Assembly (NCBI GenBank): GCA_002394685.1
Contig: DGUP01000041.1
Location: 1 to 64,000 of the forward strand
Origin: Treponema sp. UBA4307
GTDB taxonomy: Bacteria; Spirochaetota; Spirochaetia; Treponematales; Treponemataceae
Reading direction: 5' to 3'
DNA: 64,000 bases
The notes below the pieces were generated by a model. It had not been told where the DNA came from and did not search any database. It worked only from the letters and a program-made list of their open reading frames with translations. Position 1 is the stretch's first letter. Every line of letters starts with the position of its first letter. This document shows positions 60,357 to 64,000 of the stretch, piece by piece. The position numbers and the translations under genes were made by a program.

Positions 60357-61646
60357 CTGGCCTTAAAAATACGGAAATCTCTTCTTGTTTTACCTGCACT
60401 TCTTTTTTTCAGTTCACTACTTTCTTCCTGCAGCAGACAGACAAATACTTTTACAATATGGACCAGCAGGGTTGAATTTGCCTCTTATGTGGAATACTAC
60501 AATGCCAGCCACGAAAACTCCAAGGCTGTGCTGGTTTATAAGGAAGATCCTTTTCACTCCCTTTCATCCGCAAGAGGAGACAGTACACCAGACCTGATTA
60601 TTTCAGATGGTCTGAAAAATTCCGCTACAAAAAGATATTTTCATCCCCTTGATAATATAATCCGGGAGGGTGGCAAGGGAGATAAAATTGATTATTCTAT
60701 CTTCTACAAAACCCTTTACGAATACGGCACTCTGGGAAGCAAAGCCTATCTTCTTCCTGTAAGTTTTAACCTGCCAATGCTGGCTTTCGGAAATGCAAAT
60801 GAAAGCGTTGTGGGAGACTCTCACCTTATAGGAATGGATCTGCTCAAAAGTACATCCGGAGAATTTAACGCCAGGAACAATAGTGATGATTTCACCGCCA
60901 TGGGCTACGGGGTTTCCTGGAATCCGGAACTTCTTTACGAATTCACGAAAATCCGGGGTGGAGAATACAGGGAAAAGGGAAAATATTTCCAGTGGAATAA
61001 AAATGCCCTTGCTTCCTGCATTGAAGAATTTAAAAAATGGACAACTGAAAACAATCAGTCTACTACAAACGAACTAAACTTTCAGTTTAAGTACCTCTTT
61101 ACTCCAGGATACAAACAGGTTGTTGGAGGCAGGTGCCTTTACACTTTCTATACCAGCGACAACTTCTTTAAGTTTAAGCCAGATCAGGTGGAAAACCTTT
61201 CCTACAGATGGCTGGGGGAAAATGGAAAAATTCCTGTTGAAGACAATATTGTAATGGCAGGAATATACAAAAAGGCTAAAAACGTAAAGAGAGCCGAAGA
61301 TTTTATTGTTTGGTTTATGAAGGAACAGACCCAGAAGGAGCTCATGGAAAGAAGCCAGAACATGAACCTTAACACAAGGACCTTTGGTATTTCAGGAGGA
61401 TTTTCTTCAATAAGGTCTGTAAACGAAACAATTCTTCCAATTTACTACAGAACACTGCTGGAAAATCTTCCGTCTGAAGAAAACCTTACTCTGCCGGACA
61501 TTCTTCCACCAAACTGGAGCGCTCAGAAGGAAAATATCCTTTATCCATATCTCCTGGAGATGGTTCAAACTGACAGAGACCCGAATTTTCCTGATCCCCT
61601 TACCCTGGAACAGAGAATTCAGAGCTGGAATAAATCAAATTTATAG
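60357..61646 (+). CDS. Extracellular solute-binding lipoprotein
   Basis: The protein resembles family 1 solute-binding proteins: about 430 residues with a lipoprotein signal ending in LLSSC, then FTIWTSRVEF and a two-lobe sugar-binding-like body. The start is unclear. No ATG lies between the aminotransferase stop and the signal; ATG (60258) or GTG (60237) would add 33-40 residues encoded inside the aminotransferase gene. A CTG at 60357 with AGGA 8 nt before gives an ideal n-region (LALKIRKS). No permease genes follow, so the partner transporter lies elsewhere. Confidence 0.75.
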   Translation: MALKIRKSLLVLPALLFFSSLLSSCSRQTNTFTIWTSRVEFASYVEYYNASHENSKAVLVYKEDPFHSLSSARGDSTPDLIISDGLKNSATKRYFHPLDNIIREGGKGDKIDYSIFYKTLYEYGTLGSKAYLLPVSFNLPMLAFGNANESVVGDSHLIGMDLLKSTSGEFNARNNSDDFTAMGYGVSWNPELLYEFTKIRGGEYREKGKYFQWNKNALASCIEEFKKWTTENNQSTTNELNFQFKYLFTPGYKQVVGGRCLYTFYTSDNFFKFKPDQVENLSYRWLGENGKIPVEDNIVMAGIYKKAKNVKRAEDFIVWFMKEQTQKELMERSQNMNLNTRTFGISGGFSSIRSVNETILPIYYRTLLENLPSEENLTLPDILPPNWSAQKENILYPYLLEMVQTDRDPNFPDPLTLEQRIQSWNKSNL

Positions 61647-61675
61647 ATTTTTTTCATAAATTACACATTTTTTAC

Positions 61676-61702
61676 TAAACTTTCACTTTTATGCGCCGAT
61701 GA
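61676..61702 (+). promoter_or_regulatory. Sigma-28 (FliA-type) flagellar promoter
   Basis: TAAA (61676-61679), exactly 15 nt, and GCCGATGA (61695-61702) match the flagellar sigma-28 consensus TAAA-N15-GCCGATAA at all but one position. A Shine-Dalgarno site (GAGAGG) and the ATG at 61724 follow. Confidence 0.75.
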
Positions 61703-61723
61703 AAAAAGTGAGAGGAAGTAAAA

Positions 61724-62104
61724 ATGTATTCGAACGGATTAAACCTTAACGCATCAAGTTATCAATCTGTTTTCGCAAGCACAGGCGGAAGTTTAGCAGT
61801 TCCTGTTAAATCAAGTGCCCTCATCTACGCCCATTTTGATCATGTTCATGGAATTGAAGCATCACACGGGGAAAAGGGGGTTTCCGTTAACAAACTCCGT
61901 ATTTTGAATACTCTCATCGACCAGCTCAGCAGCATGAAGAAGTCTGCCCTTCCACAGGGAACAGCTGAAAACCTCTCTATGGAAGAACAGGATTACTTAA
62001 TCGACAAGTATTCACAGCAGATTAACAATACAATAAAAACGGCTCCTTATGGTCTGGCAGGTGCAATGCCGGAAACAGGAGCCCTTCTTTCAATCGAATT
62101 ATAA
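61724..62104 (+). CDS. Hypothetical protein under sigma-28-type control
   Basis: I do not recognise this 126-residue protein. It has no signal peptide or membrane helix, a Ser-Gly-rich start, a FDHVHGIEA segment and a helical middle with an LSMEEQDYLIDKY stretch. The sigma-28-like promoter directly upstream suggests a role in late motility or chemotaxis, such as a small flagellar or regulatory protein. AGAGGAAG precedes the ATG. It is followed by a terminator shared with the convergent permease gene. Confidence 0.75.
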   Translation: MYSNGLNLNASSYQSVFASTGGSLAVPVKSSALIYAHFDHVHGIEASHGEKGVSVNKLRILNTLIDQLSSMKKSALPQGTAENLSMEEQDYLIDKYSQQINNTIKTAPYGLAGAMPETGALLSIEL

Positions 62105-62157
62105 TAGGAAACCTGGAAAAATACAGTTTCTCCAGATGCACTATATTCTTTTTTAAG

Positions 62158-62213
62158 TATGCAGATATTCCGGCTGCCTTTTACAGTTCCGGTCTATCTG
62201 CATAATTTTTTTT
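62158..62213. terminator. Bidirectional terminator
   Basis: TATGCAGATA (62158-62167) pairs with TATCTGCATA (62195-62204), with an inner CCGG/CCGG pairing; T8 follows on the plus strand and A-rich sequence precedes it, so it can serve both convergent genes. Confidence 0.8.
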
Positions 62214-62214
62214 A

Positions 62215-63558
62215 TCAGTTTGCCCAGAGCAGCCAGAGTACAAGTGCGGCCACTCCTGTAGTAATAAAGGTAAATGGTACACCAACTTTAAGCCATCCGC
62301 TGAAGTTTACAGGATAGCCTTCTTTCTTCAGGATACCCATTGAAACAACATTTGCACTGGCTCCATAAGGAGTAAGGTTTCCTCCAAGACAACTTCCAAT
62401 AAGAAGTGCAAACATAAAAAGTTCACCCCTGATGCCCATAGCTTTTGCCATTGAATCTGCAACAGGGAGCATTGCGATAATGTAAGGAACGTTATCCACA
62501 AATCCAGAAATGATTATTGAAACCAGAAGGATAATGAAGAAACCTAAAATCTTAGATCCCTTTGTAAGACCTGCCAGGAAGCCTGCAAAATCCTCAAGAA
62601 GTCCAACAGACTGAATTCCTGCAATTACAATAAAGATTCCAATGAGGAAGAAAATTGTTTCCCAGTCCAGTTCCTTAACCAACTGCCAGGTTTCCTTCTT
62701 TGACTTTTTCTGACTGGCAAGATACCAGATCAAACCAATTATTCCCAGTGCAAGAACAAAACCGCCGCTTAAGAATTTAATTTCTACAGGGATAAAGGAA
62801 ATTGCTGCCAGACCAAAAATCATAATCAGCAGAAGCCAGAGAGGAAAGTAAGAAACAACTTCTGTTTTGTCAGCGTCAATTTTATTTTTTCCATTCTTTG
62901 CAAAGAAGAAATAAAAGAAAAGACAACCGGCCAGCAGACCAGACTGAACGATAAAGAAAATTGAAAGACGTCCCTGGTGAACAAAGAAGTCATTGAAATT
63001 ATAACCAGCGTAGCTTGCAAAAATCATTGAAGGAGGATCTCCAACAAGAGTAGCTGTTCCTTCAAGATTTGACATAACTGCAAGTCCCATCATAAACATT
63101 GTAGGATTGCATTTGATTTTTTTACAAAGGGCAAGGGCGATTGGAGCCATTACCAGAACAGTAGCAACGTTTTCTACAAAGATTGAAATAATACCTGTCA
63201 TTGCAAGAATCAGAACCATTGCAAGACCAGTGTTAGGGCTGCGGTTAATGATTCCGTCTGCAATTCTTGCCGGTACTCTGGAATAAATAAAGAGTGAAGC
63301 AATAGTCATGCTGCCGAGATAAATAAAAAGTACGTTCCAGTTTACTGCCTGGGTAAAACCGTAAACCGGTGCCTTGAGAATTCCAGGAACCCCATCCATC
63401 TTGAAAATTCCATCAGGAAAAATCATTCCTAAAATCAGAACAATCAATGCAGCTCCTGAAGAAAAGATAACCTTTTTATCCTGAAAAAGGATGATTAAAA
63501 GGTACATGACAACAGCAATTCCTAAAATGAACCATTTAAGATTATTTGCTACAAACAT
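62215..63558 (-). CDS. ArsB/NhaD-superfamily ion permease (SLC13-like)
   Basis: The 447-residue polytopic inner-membrane protein has about 11 hydrophobic segments. ENVATVLVMAPIAL and EGTATLVGDPPSMIFAS are the signature of the ion transporter superfamily with ArsB, NhaD and citrate carriers, and GFVDNVPYI with GGNLTPYGASANV form the second repeat. It may move Na+/H+ or a dicarboxylate. GGGAG precedes the ATG. It is the downstream neighbour of the EcfT gene, 30 nt away, on the same strand. Confidence 0.87.
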   Translation of the reverse strand: MFVANNLKWFILGIAVVMYLLIILFQDKKVIFSSGAALIVLILGMIFPDGIFKMDGVPGILKAPVYGFTQAVNWNVLFIYLGSMTIASLFIYSRVPARIADGIINRSPNTGLAMVLILAMTGIISIFVENVATVLVMAPIALALCKKIKCNPTMFMMGLAVMSNLEGTATLVGDPPSMIFASYAGYNFNDFFVHQGRLSIFFIVQSGLLAGCLFFYFFFAKNGKNKIDADKTEVVSYFPLWLLLIMIFGLAAISFIPVEIKFLSGGFVLALGIIGLIWYLASQKKSKKETWQLVKELDWETIFFLIGIFIVIAGIQSVGLLEDFAGFLAGLTKGSKILGFFIILLVSIIISGFVDNVPYIIAMLPVADSMAKAMGIRGELFMFALLIGSCLGGNLTPYGASANVVSMGILKKEGYPVNFSGWLKVGVPFTFITTGVAALVLWLLWAN

Positions 63559-63588
63559 TTTTTCTCCCGTATATATAAAAAATAAATA

Positions 63589-64000
63589 TCATGAAAAATA
63601 TCTGGCAGTTAAAGCGTCTGACAATGTCTGAGCTTTTCTGAAAGTCTGCAGAATTACAGGAACTGTCAGGGAAATAATTATCTTAAACTTTCCCAGCCCC
63701 TTTACTCTGGAAAAGGCGCCACGGACAATCTGAGTTTTTATAATGCCGCACATTTCTTCCAATAAAAGAGGAACAAAGCGGAATATGATTCCCACAACAA
63801 GTACCAGGTAGTGCACAGGAATTTTGATTAAGGCAAGAGGCTTAAGCAGATCAGCCAGACCATCAAGGATTTCCCTTTCGCTTGTAGAGAAAATAAAAGT
63901 GCTTACTGTAAAAATCATTGAAAAGGCCCGGATAAAGGTCTTTCCTAAAAGTTCCAGTTTATAGGTTGTAATTGAAAACCACTTCCACTCAAAAAGAATC
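63589..64000 (-). CDS. ecfT: ECF transporter transmembrane protein EcfT, C-terminal part
   Basis: The reading frame is open to the window edge: it continues upstream of the internal ATG at 63918 through about 27 further residues (SITTYKLELLGKTF). The visible 136 residues include hydrophobic helices and the KAQTLSDALTARYF end, which matches the second Ala-x-x-x-Arg-like coupling motif of EcfT. EcfT couples ATPases EcfA to vitamin-binding S components at the inner membrane. The N-terminus and the partner genes are outside the window. Confidence 0.85.
   Translation of the reverse strand, partial: ILFEWKWFSITTYKLELLGKTFIRAFSMIFTVSTFIFSTSEREILDGLADLLKPLALIKIPVHYLVLVVGIIFRFVPLLLEEMCGIIKTQIVRGAFSRVKGLGKFKIIISLTVPVILQTFRKAQTLSDALTARYFS

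Noticed and set aside
1..64000. tRNA or rRNA genes
   Set aside because: No T-loop/acceptor combination or ribosomal RNA core sequence was noticed by eye in any intergenic gap; a covariance scan was not possible.

Overview
The window reads as chromosome of a host-associated, saccharolytic spirochaete of the genus Treponema. The best markers are a spirochaete-type translation initiation factor IF-1, a MoxR/DUF58/Bat aerotolerance-type operon in the treponemal arrangement, a sigma-28 (flagellar) promoter, and plant-glycan and starch enzymes of the kind seen in gut or rumen treponemes. This assignment is an inference from protein resemblance; no search was run.

Region 1 (1-24,000) is a visibly AT-rich surface-glycan island. 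It holds about nine glycosyltransferases, a WbaP-type polyprenyl-phosphate sugar transferase, a CDP-polyol module (IspD/TarI-like cytidylyltransferase, SDR enzyme, TagF-like polyol-phosphate transferase), a metallophosphoesterase lipoprotein, and two UDP-glucose dehydrogenase genes in opposite orientation (131-1354 minus, 19469-20692 plus), each followed by the same glycosyltransferase. The two copies form a long inverted repeat bounding about 18 kb. Inside are an AAA-ATPase/PD-(D/E)XK gene, degraded DUF234-type ATPases and two short glycosyltransferase 5' scars, which point to repeated cassette exchange.

Region 2 (24,000-28,100) holds a candidate promoter-to-terminator small RNA, a nitroreductase, an HD-domain protein, a lytic transglycosylase, an orphan protein, a type I toxin-antitoxin-like locus (27-residue hydrophobic peptide between two copies of a roughly 125-bp RNA-like repeat) and a PtsN-type EIIA.

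Region 3 (28,100-45,500) is metabolic: a COG1313-type radical SAM protein, an FGE-domain exported protein, a 4-alpha-glucanotransferase translationally coupled to a giant GH13 protein, threonine synthase, a LacI regulator divergent from a secreted GH5 cellulase, a flavin reductase, a polar amino-acid ABC transporter, a membrane HTH protein preceded by a tiny ORF, and a DJ-1/PfpI protein.

Region 4 (45,500-64,000) is signalling and envelope: a response regulator and hybrid histidine kinase, a PHP phosphoesterase, divergent DksA/TraR and infA genes, a DnaJ-domain membrane protein, a seven-gene MoxR-DUF58-Bat-Smr operon on the minus strand, an aminotransferase, a solute-binding lipoprotein, a sigma-28-driven small protein, an ArsB/NhaD-type permease and the end of an EcfT gene.

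A recurring theme is that several first genes have a good -10 box only 6-9 nt before the ATG and no Shine-Dalgarno sequence, which suggests leaderless mRNAs, whereas most operon-internal genes have GGAG-type sites and often ATGA or TAATG overlaps. No tRNA, rRNA, CRISPR array or intact transposase was seen.
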